A stretch of 43,912 nt of DNA from Prevotella sp. (lineage in GTDB: Bacteria; Bacteroidota; Bacteroidia; Bacteroidales; Bacteroidaceae), in the NCBI GenBank assembly GCA_017650905.1, contig JAGCDZ010000108.1, forward strand, positions 1 to 43,912. Direction: 5' to 3'. Numbering within the stretch: position 1 is the first letter of the stretch; every line of letters begins with the position of its first letter. The translations under genes and the position numbers were made by a program. Under the pieces are notes generated by a model. That model was not told the origin of the DNA. It saw only the letters and a program-made list of their open reading frames with translations, and did not search any database. Shown here in pieces: positions 26,947 through 35,240 of this stretch.

Positions 26947-27743
26947 TTCTGGGGAAGGTTAGTCAGAGGCACATGCATAGAGTCAGGCAACGTATGTGGA
27001 GGCTGAATGGGTGCAGCCTCAGCAGGAGCCACTTGCGGCATATCGTCGACCAGACCATTCTCACGGGCCTGAATCTCATTGGCAGTCCTATAATACTCAC
27101 TCACATAAGGGTCTGATTTAAACTTCTGCGTCGCCTTGCTCATGATATCCTCAATCTGAGGTGTCAGCACTGGGTAAGGATAACTGCTGGTCATCATCAT
27201 AAACACACCAGGTCCCAGCACATTATCAAAGTTCTCGACGATGAAGTTGGTCACCAGACTATCCTCCTTCTGGGCAATCACTGCAGCCTCAATGGTGAGC
27301 TGCTGATTGATCTCGTCTTCATCAATACCGTCGAGCAACATCTGACTCTGCTTATGCGACAGTTCGTTCATCTCATTGTTCAGCTGATTGTGCAGGGTGA
27401 TGAATTCATAGAGTTTCTCATTTAGAGGTGTACCACTCACACGCTGACTGGCATTATCGATCTTGATTTCAATCTCTCCCTTCTCTACAACGATGGGCAG
27501 GATGCTCTCATCATCCATATAGAGGCTGGCCATACGAATGGTATCGAGCAATCCGGCAAAGCGGAATTTACCATGAACCACGTCGCAGGAGTCGATACTC
27601 TTCAGTTCTTGATCCTTGATGGCTTTCAGATAGAGCTTGCTGCCATCTAGCGATGAAACCGTCGACGATCCCTGGATATTATAGGAGTCAGCACACGATG
27701 TCAGGGCCACAATGGCGATGATTGTATATACGAACTTATTCAT
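26943..27743 (-). CDS. DUF4369-domain lipoprotein
   Basis: About 266 residues from ATG 27743, giving a lipoprotein signal MNKFVYTIIAIVALTSC. The N-terminal half, QGSSTVSSLDGSKLYLKAIKDQELKSIDSCDVVHGKFRFAG, is the DUF4369 fold that precedes thioredoxin-like domains in many Bacteroidetes proteins; here no CxxC thioredoxin domain follows, and the C-terminus is a Pro/Ala-rich tail. The function is unknown. The frame is open to 27824, but that would run through a terminator and the promoter TACATTTG, so the later start is taken. Confidence 0.85.
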   Translation of the reverse strand: MNKFVYTIIAIVALTSCADSYNIQGSSTVSSLDGSKLYLKAIKDQELKSIDSCDVVHGKFRFAGLLDTIRMASLYMDDESILPIVVEKGEIEIKIDNASQRVSGTPLNEKLYEFITLHNQLNNEMNELSHKQSQMLLDGIDEDEINQQLTIEAAVIAQKEDSLVTNFIVENFDNVLGPGVFMMMTSSYPYPVLTPQIEDIMSKATQKFKSDPYVSEYYRTANEIQARENGLVDDMPQVAPAEAAPIQPPHTLPDSMHVPLTNLPQK

Positions 27744-27761
27744 TTCATTTTGTTTTCGTTG

Positions 27762-27769
27762 CAAATGTA
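27762..27769 (-). promoter_or_regulatory. -7 box of DUF4369-pyrC operon
   Basis: TACATTTG on the minus strand, 18 bp before the ATG at 27743. Confidence 0.6.
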
Positions 27770-27790
27770 CAACGTAATCTTGAATTGGGA

Positions 27791-27823
27791 AAAAAAATTT
27801 GCGCATTTTAAAACAAATGCGCA
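27791..27823 (-). terminator. intrinsic terminator after the small membrane-protein gene
   Basis: TGCGCATTT (27800-27808) pairs with AAATGCGCA (27815-27823); on the minus strand AATTTTTTT follows. It separates the ftsB-linked pair from the pyrC operon. Confidence 0.85.
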
Positions 27824-27839
27824 TTCTTTTATAGTTTTT

Positions 27840-28229
27840 TCATTCTTTTGCCAATTCCTGACCTATTCTATGGAAGGAATAGAGCTGTAAGATGGCAGCA
27901 ATCAGCAACGTCACTACCCATTTCTGATAGACATATTGAAGATAGGTGATGTGATCGAGTCCGAAGATGTTACGCTGACTGGCGAACATGAGCAAGGCTG
28001 ATACCAGAAACAGCACATCGCTCAGCAACATCATCCTGCGCAATCGGCGGATGGTTACGTTCTGGCCGTCGTAGCGTTGTTTCATCTGCATGGCGGTGAA
28101 GCAGAAGGCACCCAGGGCAAACACATAAGGCGCAGCACTCCATGCCAGCAGACTTGTGCCGGCTCCAATGACCATCAGCAGGCCACCCAACAGAAAGATA
28201 ATGCTCTCTACCCTACTCAGCTGTCTCAT
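27840..28229 (-). CDS. hypothetical small membrane protein
   Basis: 129 residues with four predicted membrane helices (about 9-30, 33-50, 66-84 and 104-122) and a basic loop (MKQRYDGQNVTIRRLRR) between the second and third. I recognise no family motif. It overlaps the ftsB gene by 17 bp in another frame and shares its transcript, ending at the terminator just downstream. A role near the divisome is possible only from position. Confidence 0.75.
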   Translation of the reverse strand: MRQLSRVESIIFLLGGLLMVIGAGTSLLAWSAAPYVFALGAFCFTAMQMKQRYDGQNVTIRRLRRMMLLSDVLFLVSALLMFASQRNIFGLDHITYLQYVYQKWVVTLLIAAILQLYSFHRIGQELAKE

Positions 28230-28572
28230 TGCTTACAATCGGTTTGGCTTCACGGTCATCATCACTGAGCACGAAGATGTCTTCATCATCAGCCTTCATA
28301 AAGTAACGCTCACGGGCGATCTTCTCCATTGCCTTCGGATTGCGGTTCAGTTCACGGATCTGAGACTGGTCGCGCTCATAAGCGGAATTGTACTTCGCAA
28401 TCTCCTCTTCCAGATCGCTGATGCGCTGCTTGTTCTTGAAGTGACTCCAGATGCTGTTTTCATCCAAGAAGCCCACGATGAGCACGCCCAACAGACAGAC
28501 TAACGTATATTTCGTAGCCTGCGCACGCAACACCTTTTGGGCAAAAAGTTTAATGTTACTTAATACTTTCAT
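28213..28572 (-). CDS. septum formation initiator FtsB/DivIC family protein
   Basis: About 119 residues: short cytoplasmic N-terminus, one membrane helix (YTLVCLLGVLIVGFL), then a coiled coil (KNKQRISDLEEEIAKYNSAYERDQSQIRELNRNPKAMEKIARERYFMKADDEDIFVL). This is the FtsB/DivIC layout, including the conserved Glu-Arg-Tyr motif after the coil; the protein links FtsQ and FtsL in the divisome. The ORF opens at 28584, but the -7 box TAATTTTG at 28589-28582 makes the ATG at 28572 (MKVLSNIKLF) the only plausible one, with a very short leader. Confidence 0.88.
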   Translation of the reverse strand: MKVLSNIKLFAQKVLRAQATKYTLVCLLGVLIVGFLDENSIWSHFKNKQRISDLEEEIAKYNSAYERDQSQIRELNRNPKAMEKIARERYFMKADDEDIFVLSDDDREAKPIVSNETAE

Positions 28573-28581
28573 ATTCGCCTG

Positions 28582-28589
28582 CAAAATTA
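28582..28589 (-). promoter_or_regulatory. -7 box of ftsB-like gene
   Basis: TAATTTTG on the minus strand. The predicted transcription start is only a few bases before ATG 28572. Confidence 0.55.
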
Positions 28590-28633
28590 CAAAAAAATCT
28601 ATAAACTATCAACAATAAACTACAAACTTTTTG

Positions 28634-28641
28634 TATCTTTG
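28634..28641 (+). promoter_or_regulatory. -7 box of dnaX promoter
   Basis: TATCTTTG, 22 bp before the dnaX ATG; it rules out the earlier in-frame ATG at 28631. Confidence 0.7.
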
Positions 28642-28663
28642 CACCAAAATTATAATAAATAAT

Positions 28664-30451
28664 ATGGAATATATCGTTTCAGCACGTAAGTACCGTCCTA
28701 CGACCTTCGATACCGTCGTTGGTCAGGCGGCACTCACCACCACCCTGAAGAACGCCGTGAAGAGCGGGAAACTGGCCCATGCCTACCTCTTCTGCGGCCC
28801 TCGTGGCGTGGGTAAGACCACTTGTGCCCGTATCTTTGCCAAGGCCATCAACTGCCAGAATCCCACGACTGAGGGCGAGGCCTGCAACGAGTGCGAGAGT
28901 TGCCAGTCGTTTAACGAGCAGCGTTCTCTGAACATCTTCGAGCTCGACGCTGCTTCCAACAACAGTGTAGAACACATCAAAACACTGATGGAGCAGACGC
29001 GTATCCCACCGCAGCTTGGCCGATACAAGGTCTTCATCATCGACGAGGTGCACATGCTCTCCACATCCGCTTTCAATGCTTTCCTGAAAACGCTGGAAGA
29101 GCCACCCGCACACGTCATCTTCATCCTCGCCACCACCGAGAAACATAAGATCCTGCCCACCATCCTCAGCCGTTGTCAGATTTACGACTTCGAGCGGATG
29201 ACTGTCCGCAACACGATTGACCATCTGAAGTCGGTCGCTGAGAAAGAAGGCATCCAATACGAGGAGCAGGCTCTGGCCGTGATTGCCGAGAAGGCCGACG
29301 GCGGTATGCGCGATGCCCTCTCCATCTTCGACCAGGCAACCTCATTCTGTCAGGGCAATATCACCTACGACAAAGTGATTAAGGATCTCAACGTGCTCGA
29401 TGCCGAGAACTATTTCAAGATCATCGACCTCTCTATTATTAATAAGGTAAGCGACATCATGGTGCTGCTCAACTCGATAATCAACAAGGGCTTCGATGGC
29501 GGTCTGCTCATCCAGGGCCTTGCCAAGCATGTGCGCAACGTGCTGATGGCGAAGGACCCGCAAACACTCCCTCTGCTCGAAGTGAGCGACAAGCAGCGCG
29601 AGCGTTATCAGGAGCAGGCCAAGAAATGCGAGACGCGTTTCCTCTATCAGGCCCTGAAACTGATGAACCAGTGCGACATCAACTACCGTCAGTCATCAAA
29701 CAAGCGACTGCTCGTAGAACTGACACTCATTGAAATCGCACAGATTACCCAGCCTGACGACGGGGCCAGCGCGGGGCGTCGCCCTAAGCGATTAAAATCC
29801 CTGTTTAAGCATCTGATACAGCAGTCTCAGCCCAAGTCAGCGACCCCGCAGGTAGTCGCTGCTGAGGCGCCTGTATCTACCCCCGCTGTTACCTCCGATC
29901 AGACTCCAAAGGCTGCAACGCCACAGGCCCCCAAGCCTGCCCAGGCTCCCAAACCAGCAGCCTCTGCCACATCCCTGAAGAATATCGGCTTCTCATGGAC
30001 AAAACTCCGTCAGGATAAGTCCTCGAAAGTGAACTTCTCCGACAGCTTAGCCGATACGAAAGACGGTCATACGAACGACCAGAAGTTTTCGCAGGAAGAC
30101 CTCGAACTGCAATGGATGTCGATGTGCAACCGTATGTCTGACAACCAGCCTCAGCTTATCGGCATCGCCACCCGTATGAAGAACATGAATCCTCAGATCA
30201 CAGAGTTCCCTCAAGTCGAGGTAATGGTCGAGAACGAGCTGATCAAGCAAGATATGGATGCCATCTACAAGAGCATCCTCAAAACTCTCCAACTGTATCT
30301 GCACAACAATCAGATTACCTTCACCATCCTTGTCAGCGACCAAAAAGAGCAGACCAGAATCCTCTCCCGTCGCGAGCAGTTCGAGGAAATGAGCAAAAAA
30401 AATCCTGCTGTAGCAAAGCTACAACAGGCATTTGATCTTGAACTCGCCTAA
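28664..30451 (+). CDS. dnaX: DNA polymerase III subunits γ/τ
   Basis: 595 residues from ATG 28664. Clamp-loader ATPase: Walker A GPRGVGKTTC (residues 45-54), zinc module CQNPTTEGEACNECESC, Walker B VFIIDEVHML, sensor-1 ILATTEKHKILPTILSRCQ. The C-terminal half (from about residue 370) has a Pro/Ala/Gln-rich linker and a domain likely to bind α polymerase. The protein loads the β clamp at the replication fork. A run of eight A at 30395-30402 lies near the 3' end; it forms part of the asnA terminator on the opposite strand. Convergent with asnA, 13 bp apart. Confidence 0.97.
   Translation: MEYIVSARKYRPTTFDTVVGQAALTTTLKNAVKSGKLAHAYLFCGPRGVGKTTCARIFAKAINCQNPTTEGEACNECESCQSFNEQRSLNIFELDAASNNSVEHIKTLMEQTRIPPQLGRYKVFIIDEVHMLSTSAFNAFLKTLEEPPAHVIFILATTEKHKILPTILSRCQIYDFERMTVRNTIDHLKSVAEKEGIQYEEQALAVIAEKADGGMRDALSIFDQATSFCQGNITYDKVIKDLNVLDAENYFKIIDLSIINKVSDIMVLLNSIINKGFDGGLLIQGLAKHVRNVLMAKDPQTLPLLEVSDKQRERYQEQAKKCETRFLYQALKLMNQCDINYRQSSNKRLLVELTLIEIAQITQPDDGASAGRRPKRLKSLFKHLIQQSQPKSATPQVVAAEAPVSTPAVTSDQTPKAATPQAPKPAQAPKPAASATSLKNIGFSWTKLRQDKSSKVNFSDSLADTKDGHTNDQKFSQEDLELQWMSMCNRMSDNQPQLIGIATRMKNMNPQITEFPQVEVMVENELIKQDMDAIYKSILKTLQLYLHNNQITFTILVSDQKEQTRILSRREQFEEMSKKNPAVAKLQQAFDLELA
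30395..30428 (-). terminator. asnA terminator embedded in the dnaX coding sequence
   Basis: On the minus strand CCTGTTGTAGC, loop TTT, GCTACAGCAGG, then ATTTTTTTT. The stem is 11 bp with one mismatch. It lies 37 bp after the asnA stop, inside the last codons of dnaX. Confidence 0.8.
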
Positions 30452-30464
30452 CAGTCTATAAACT

Positions 30465-31502
30465 CTAAATCAAGTTCATTCCCAGTGCCTTGCACTCCTT
30501 CCGCATATCGTCAGGCCAGATACTTGCCTGGATTTCGCCGATATGTCCCTTATGCAACAGCACCATACACAGACGACTCTGTCCGATACCGCCACCAATT
30601 GAGAGCGGCAGCTTATCGTTGAGCAACTGCTGGTGGAAGAAAAGCTGTTCGCGTTCCTCCTTGCCCTCAATCTTCAGCTGGCGCAGCAGGCTCTCCTTAT
30701 CCACACGGATACCCATCGACGACAACTCAAAACTGCGTCCCAAAACAGGATACCATATCAGGATATCGCCGTTCAGTCCCATCTTGCCGTTCTCGGCAAT
30801 GGTCGACCAGTCATCGTAGTCAGGTGCACGTCCGTCGTGCTTCTCACCGTTCGAGAGTTTGCCGCCAATACCAATGACAAACACAGCACCGTAAGCCTCG
30901 CAGATAGCATCCTCACGCTCCTTGGGGGTCTTGTCAGGATACATCTTCAACAGTTCATCAGCATGGATAAAGTGTATCTTCTCAGGCAGGAAGGGCTTAA
31001 TCTGCGGATAAGTCTCGCAGGTCAGATATTCCGTACGGCGAATAGCCGAGTAGATACGCTCCACGATATTCTTCAGGAACGACAGCGTACGATCTTCCTT
31101 ATTGATGACAGCCTCCCAGTCCCACTGGTCCACATAAAGCGAATGCAGATTGTCGAGTTCCTCATCAGCGCGGATGGCATTCATATCGGTATAGATACCA
31201 TAGCCTGGCTCTATCTGATACTCTGCCAGCGAGAGCCGCTTCCACTTGGCCAGCGAGTGAACCACCTCAGCCTGGGCATCACCCAGATCCTTGATGGGGA
31301 ATGTCACAGCACGCTCCACACCGTTCAGGTCGTCGTTGATACCCAGTCCCTTCAACACAAACAAAGGAGCCGTCACACGACGCAGCCGCAACTCTGTGGA
31401 GAGATTCTGCTGAAAGAATTCCTTGATGAGTTTAATACCCTGTTCCGTCTGCTTTGTACCGAGCAGCGGTTCATATTTTACAGGTTTGATTACTTGTCCC
31501 AT
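30465..31502 (-). CDS. asnA: aspartate-ammonia ligase (asparagine synthetase A)
   Basis: 345 residues of the class-II aminoacyl-tRNA-synthetase-like fold. AsnA text: LGTKQTEQGIKLIKEFFQQNLSTELRLRRVTAPLFV, VHSLAKWKRLSLAEYQIEPGYGIYTDMNAIR, DQWDWE and the C-terminal ATP-site SIGGGIGQSRLCMVLLHKGHIGEIQAS. It makes asparagine from aspartate, ammonia and ATP. Single gene; its terminator is inside the convergent dnaX gene. Confidence 0.96.
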   Translation of the reverse strand: MGQVIKPVKYEPLLGTKQTEQGIKLIKEFFQQNLSTELRLRRVTAPLFVLKGLGINDDLNGVERAVTFPIKDLGDAQAEVVHSLAKWKRLSLAEYQIEPGYGIYTDMNAIRADEELDNLHSLYVDQWDWEAVINKEDRTLSFLKNIVERIYSAIRRTEYLTCETYPQIKPFLPEKIHFIHADELLKMYPDKTPKEREDAICEAYGAVFVIGIGGKLSNGEKHDGRAPDYDDWSTIAENGKMGLNGDILIWYPVLGRSFELSSMGIRVDKESLLRQLKIEGKEEREQLFFHQQLLNDKLPLSIGGGIGQSRLCMVLLHKGHIGEIQASIWPDDMRKECKALGMNLI

Positions 31503-31727
31503 ATTTCAGTTTATGATTTAATCGACCTATTTCGTTTCAGTTGTCGAAGAATTTGCGTGCAAAAATACATAATTCTTATCAAACTGCAACCAAAAACCTC
31601 AAATTATTTGCAACATTTCAACATTTCCTTGATATTTGCTAACAAATTGCGCGGTTTTTCATCCAAAAGGATTCTTTTTCGTTGACCACTTATCCGTACT
31701 CCGTGTCACAAGAAAAGTTAATTTTTT

Positions 31728-31757
31728 CACTTTTCACTTTTCACTTTTCACATTTTT
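31728..31757. repeat. TTTTCAC heptad repeat upstream of tRNA-Arg
   Basis: Four near-perfect TTTTCAC units, placed where the -33 region of the tRNA promoter would lie. Same unit as in the efflux operon junctions. Confidence 0.8.
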
Positions 31758-31760
31758 CTG

Positions 31761-31768
31761 TACCTTTG
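31761..31768 (+). promoter_or_regulatory. -7 box of tRNA-Arg promoter
   Basis: TACCTTTG, 18 bp before the tRNA 5' end. Confidence 0.65.
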
Positions 31769-31786
31769 CATCCGCAATCACGCATC

Positions 31787-31860
31787 GGTCCCGTAGCTTA
31801 GCTGAATAGAGCGTCAGATTCCGGTTCTGAAGGTCCAGGGTTTGAATCCCTGCGGGATCA
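31787..31860 (+). tRNA. tRNA-Arg (anticodon CCG)
   Basis: A full cloverleaf: acceptor GGTCCCG/CGGGATC (one G-U), D arm GCTT...AGC, anticodon stem TCAGA/TCTGA with loop TTCCGGT (anticodon CCG), T arm CAGGG/CCCTG with TTTGAAT. The discriminator is A; CCA is not encoded. The integrase gene starts about 200 bp downstream on the same strand, so the 3' half is the likely integration site. Confidence 0.95.
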
Positions 31861-31902
31861 CGAGGGATAGGCGAAGCCAATCCATATTTGAAAAATCATT
31901 TG

Positions 31903-31942
31903 ATTATCGAGAATCCCTGTAAACAAAGGGCTTCTCGATAAT
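31903..31942 (+). terminator. long hairpin between tRNA-Arg and integrase
   Basis: ATTATCGAGAA (31903-31913) pairs with TTCTCGATAAT (31932-31942), extended by CCCT/AGGG; TTTTC follows. Likely the tRNA terminator, or part of the attachment region. Confidence 0.7.
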
Positions 31943-31999
31943 TTTCATTCAGGGGTATGGGCTTCCAACTTTTTGGTCTCAGTCCAACTTTTAGGGTGA

Positions 32000-32051
32000 A
32001 AAATCGGCGCAAAATCAGCGCAAAATGCCAAAATCGGCGCAAAATCGGCGC
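32000..32051. repeat. 11-bp direct repeats upstream of integrase
   Basis: AAAATCGGCGC at 32000, AAAATCAGCGC at 32011, a short AAAATGCC at 32022, then AAAATCGGCGC at 32030 and 32041. Regular 11-bp spacing (one helical turn) suggests protein-binding sites such as integrase arm sites or operators. Confidence 0.85.
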
Positions 32052-32066
32052 AAATTCTTAATTAAA

Positions 32067-33251
32067 ATGGCAACGATTACAACTGAGTACGGAAAGCTAA
32101 GTAGCAACAAGACAAGAACCGTTTATCTGAGAATCAGAAGCGGCAAGACTGAGAAGCGTATCAACACGCAAGTCAAAGTATTGGAATCCGAAATCTCGCC
32201 TCGCACCAAAAAGATTAAAGACTTTAGCAAGGCGAGGCAGATAGAGATGATGCGTCTGGACTGGGAAACTAAAATCAACCAATTAGGAATTGAAGCCTTA
32301 GGTGTCAAGGTGGATGCTCAAGACATCACTTCTGCCATCAGCAAGAAAGAAGAAGAAACAGACTTCTTTGCCTTTGCCAAGAACTGGCTGGCACACACCA
32401 GCATCAAAGGTAAGAAGAACTACCAATGCATGCTCAACACCTTTTCCTCATTTCTTGGCAAGGAGAATCTTCTCTTTTCCGACCTCACCTACACCCTACT
32501 GAAAGAGTTCGAGAACCACCTCGCCAAAAAGCCCAGAGCACAATCGCTTTACTTGGGCGAACTACGTCATCTGTTCCGTGAGGCGATGCTTGAATTCAAC
32601 ACAAAAGAAAAGACCATCATCAAAAGTGATCCGTTCATCCGCTACAAAGTACCTAAGCAAGTGATGAAGAAAGGAGTCCGTGCGCTTACTTTGGAAGAGT
32701 TGATGAAAGTCTATCACTATCAAGGTAAACCAGGAAGCCGTGCCCAACTCGCGCGTGATACCTTTATATTATCGTTCTGTCTGATGGGAATGAACTCCGT
32801 AGATTTGTTCTCGGCAACGAACTACAAAAACGGCTTCATCAAGTACAACAGAACGAAGACCAAAGACCGCAGAAACGATGAAGCCTACATCGAGGTAAAA
32901 GTTCATCCGTTTATCAAGCCGCTCATGAAGAAATATGCTGGCACCAAAACCGTCTTCAATTTCTGCTCACGTTACAACGACTACGAAGGCTTCAACAAGA
33001 ACTTGAACATCGGTCTGAAAACTGTTGGCAAAGCTGTCGGCATTAGCGACCTCGAATTTTATCAGGCTCGCCACACTTTTGCCACCCTATCCAGAAACCT
33101 GATGAAGTTCAGCAAAGGCGACGTTGATGAGGCCCTCAACCATGTTGGCAGTTTTGAAGTGGCAGACATTTACATTGCGAAGGACTTTTCCATCATCAAC
33201 GATAACAACTTTAAGCTCATCAAACGAGTCTTCAAAAATGAGCTTGCTTGA
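32067..33251 (+). CDS. tyrosine-type site-specific integrase
   Basis: About 394 residues from ATG 32067 (MATITTEYGKLSSNKTRTVY); the frame is open from 32025, but that runs through the direct repeats. Layout: N-terminal arm-binding domain, SAM-like core-binding domain (DFFAFAKNWLAHTSIKGKKNYQCMLNTF), catalytic domain with KTK loop (RTKTKDRRN), FYQARHTFATLSRN (Arg-His box) and the nucleophile Tyr in VADIYIAKDF. The position usually holding the first catalytic Arg (TGLR) reads LMGMNSVDL, a variant that I believe is common in Bacteroidetes integrases. It probably catalyses insertion of the downstream element at the tRNA-Arg. Confidence 0.93.
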   Translation: MATITTEYGKLSSNKTRTVYLRIRSGKTEKRINTQVKVLESEISPRTKKIKDFSKARQIEMMRLDWETKINQLGIEALGVKVDAQDITSAISKKEEETDFFAFAKNWLAHTSIKGKKNYQCMLNTFSSFLGKENLLFSDLTYTLLKEFENHLAKKPRAQSLYLGELRHLFREAMLEFNTKEKTIIKSDPFIRYKVPKQVMKKGVRALTLEELMKVYHYQGKPGSRAQLARDTFILSFCLMGMNSVDLFSATNYKNGFIKYNRTKTKDRRNDEAYIEVKVHPFIKPLMKKYAGTKTVFNFCSRYNDYEGFNKNLNIGLKTVGKAVGISDLEFYQARHTFATLSRNLMKFSKGDVDEALNHVGSFEVADIYIAKDFSIINDNNFKLIKRVFKNELA

Positions 33252-33284
33252 GTGTATCGTTTTTTCGATGGGGCAGCCTAATAC

Positions 33285-33309
33285 CCCTGAAAGTAACATT
33301 TCAGGGTTT
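33285..33309 (+). terminator. hairpin after integrase gene
   Basis: CCCTGAAA, loop GTAACA, TTTCAGGG, then TTT. A perfect 8-bp stem 34 bp after the stop. Confidence 0.7.
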
Positions 33310-33983
33310 GGGCGGGCTGTTAAAGAGCAAGCTCGCCCTTTATTTATGGGCATTTTCGCACATTGATATGATGTACCATTTCTGAATCTGTCAACTCTTT
33401 ATTTTGAGAGGCAAATAAAATGCGAAAACATTCAATTGATGACTCATTGCGACAACAATCTCAGGAAACATTTCATAGAAAAATAGTTCGATTTCTTTTA
33501 AAAAGTTACGGAGAATTTCGACTTTCTTTATGTTTTTTTACGTTCTTTGGCTTAAATTTATCTGACATTTATTTAGAGTTATAGATACAAGTTTGACTAA
33601 ACATTCAATATCTTCGACTAGATTCTGCGCCAACATTTATCCACTTCCAACTTTTAATTAGCAAGGATTTTACATCATTAAAATGGAAAGTTCGACAATA
33701 GTTCAACTAAACTGCGACTAACTCCCATCTTTATATTTCACTTAATTGATCTAAGCATTGTTTCGTCAATGCAAACAATGGATTACATCCACAATTTCCA
33801 CAAATGTACTGCATTTTTCACTTTGGTAATCCTTGAATTAATTCAAACTATAAGAAATCAATAATATAAAGATTATATAGTTTTTCCGAGAAAAAATATC
33901 TATTTTGCTATATTTTCTTAAAATATTTAGATTATTTAGAAACAAATTATTAACTTTGCATTCAAAATAATAAAATTATTAAG
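33310..33983. other. gene-free AT-rich stretch between integrase and ATPase
   Basis: About 675 bp with no convincing gene. A second hairpin (GGGCGGGCT near 33310 against AGCTCGCCC ending at 33338) lies at its left end; a -7 box TAACTTTG (33951-33958) at its right end. The rest is very AT-rich with no recognised repeat or RNA. The base composition drops sharply compared with the core genes to the left. Confidence 0.6.
33951..33958 (+). promoter_or_regulatory. -7 box of ATPase-nuclease operon
   Basis: TAACTTTG, 25 bp before the ATG at 33984. Confidence 0.65.
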
Positions 33984-35240
33984 ATGAAAATTAGCGTTTC
34001 TAATTTCGGTCCAATAAAAAAAGCAAATATTGAAACGAAACAATTCAATATTTTTATTGGTAATACATCTACAGGCAAAAGTGTAGTTGCGAAACTAATT
34101 ACGATATTTAATTCGCAACAATTTACGGACATACCAGTTGGTGATTTTGCATCTTTTCAAAAGTTGTTAGCCGATTACTGTATAGATTTTCAATTTAGTG
34201 ATACAACAACTATTAATGTTATTCAAGACAATATAGAATGGAATATTACGAAGAATTCTATTACACGTGTGGGTGAGCCTTCTACCCCATTGGATTTTAT
34301 AAAACCTGATGGCATTTCAGATTTCCACGACTTTTCCAAAGAATTTGCCAAACATTATGCAGATAAAAAAGAAGATGATGTTTTGCAAAATGCGAGAATT
34401 AACATGATGAAAGTGATAAAAGAGGGTGCTATCAAGGGGGAAATGGATTTTTCTCCAATGACGCAATTTCAAAAGGATTTAATGTATTATACAATCATCC
34501 AGTATGTTAATATAATGTACTCTCCTGTATATATTCCTGCAGAACGAATCTTAATATCCATTTACTCCAACAGTATATTTAACCTTCTCCGATCAGGATC
34601 TACCATTCCGCAAAGCATTAAAAATTTTGGCAGTTTATATGAAAACGCTAGAAATTCACTTAGCAAGATGGAAATTGATTTTTTGAAAATGAAAGTGACG
34701 TTCTCTAAAGAAAGCGATACTATTTTGCTAAATAATGGTACTGAATTAAAATTTAATCAAGCATCAAGCGGTATACAGTCGTTAATACCATTATGGGCTG
34801 TACTTGTCAATTGTTTTAGTAGCCATCCTAAATCTGTTGTTATAGAAGAGCCTGAATTGAACTTATTCCCAACTCTTCAAGTACATCTTATTTCCAATAT
34901 TGTCAAATTAATAAACAACTCCAAATCAAGCATTGTTATCACTACACATAGCCCTTACATCCTTTCAATAATAGACAATCTTATTTATGCTAACGATATA
35001 TATATCAAAGCCAACACTTTAGGCAAAAAGAATCAGAGGCAAAAAGTATTGAGATTAGTAAAAAAAGATACGCTAATTAATTATGAAAAAGTAGCTGCAT
35101 ATTGTTTTAATGATGACGGTACTGTACAATTAATTAATGATCCGGATATGCGAAGTACAGGGTCTTTTGCCATTGATGAAGCCTCAAATGAGACTTCCCG
35201 TTTGTTTAACAAACTTATGTCCATTGAAGATGAGTTGTAA
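33984..35240 (+). CDS. AAA/ABC-type ATPase, candidate defence component
   Basis: 418 residues of the SMC/OLD-like (AAA_15/AAA_21) ATPase class. N-terminal KISVSNFGPIKKANIETKQFNIFIG leads into Walker A GNTSTGKSVVAKL; near the C-terminus are a signature-like QASSGIQSLIPL, Walker B SVVIEEPELNLFP and the H-loop IVITTHSPYILSIID. The middle is helical with no known fold that I recognise. No Toprim domain follows, so it is not a full OLD nuclease; instead the next gene, overlapping by 11 bp, encodes a nuclease-like protein. The paired layout resembles ATPase-nuclease antiphage systems such as Septu or Gabija in plan but not in nuclease type. Strongly AT-rich, which fits recent transfer. Confidence 0.8.
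   Translation: MKISVSNFGPIKKANIETKQFNIFIGNTSTGKSVVAKLITIFNSQQFTDIPVGDFASFQKLLADYCIDFQFSDTTTINVIQDNIEWNITKNSITRVGEPSTPLDFIKPDGISDFHDFSKEFAKHYADKKEDDVLQNARINMMKVIKEGAIKGEMDFSPMTQFQKDLMYYTIIQYVNIMYSPVYIPAERILISIYSNSIFNLLRSGSTIPQSIKNFGSLYENARNSLSKMEIDFLKMKVTFSKESDTILLNNGTELKFNQASSGIQSLIPLWAVLVNCFSSHPKSVVIEEPELNLFPTLQVHLISNIVKLINNSKSSIVITTHSPYILSIIDNLIYANDIYIKANTLGKKNQRQKVLRLVKKDTLINYEKVAAYCFNDDGTVQLINDPDMRSTGSFAIDEASNETSRLFNKLMSIEDEL

Noticed and set aside
30395-30402. Programmed frameshift site (A8) in dnaX as in E. coli
   Set aside because: It lies about 18 codons from the 3' end, too late to make a separate γ form, and the run is explained by the opposite-strand asnA terminator.
33124-33366. 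Small plus-strand reading frame overlapping the integrase end
   Set aside because: It runs across the integrase 3' end and two hairpins and has no recognisable protein features.
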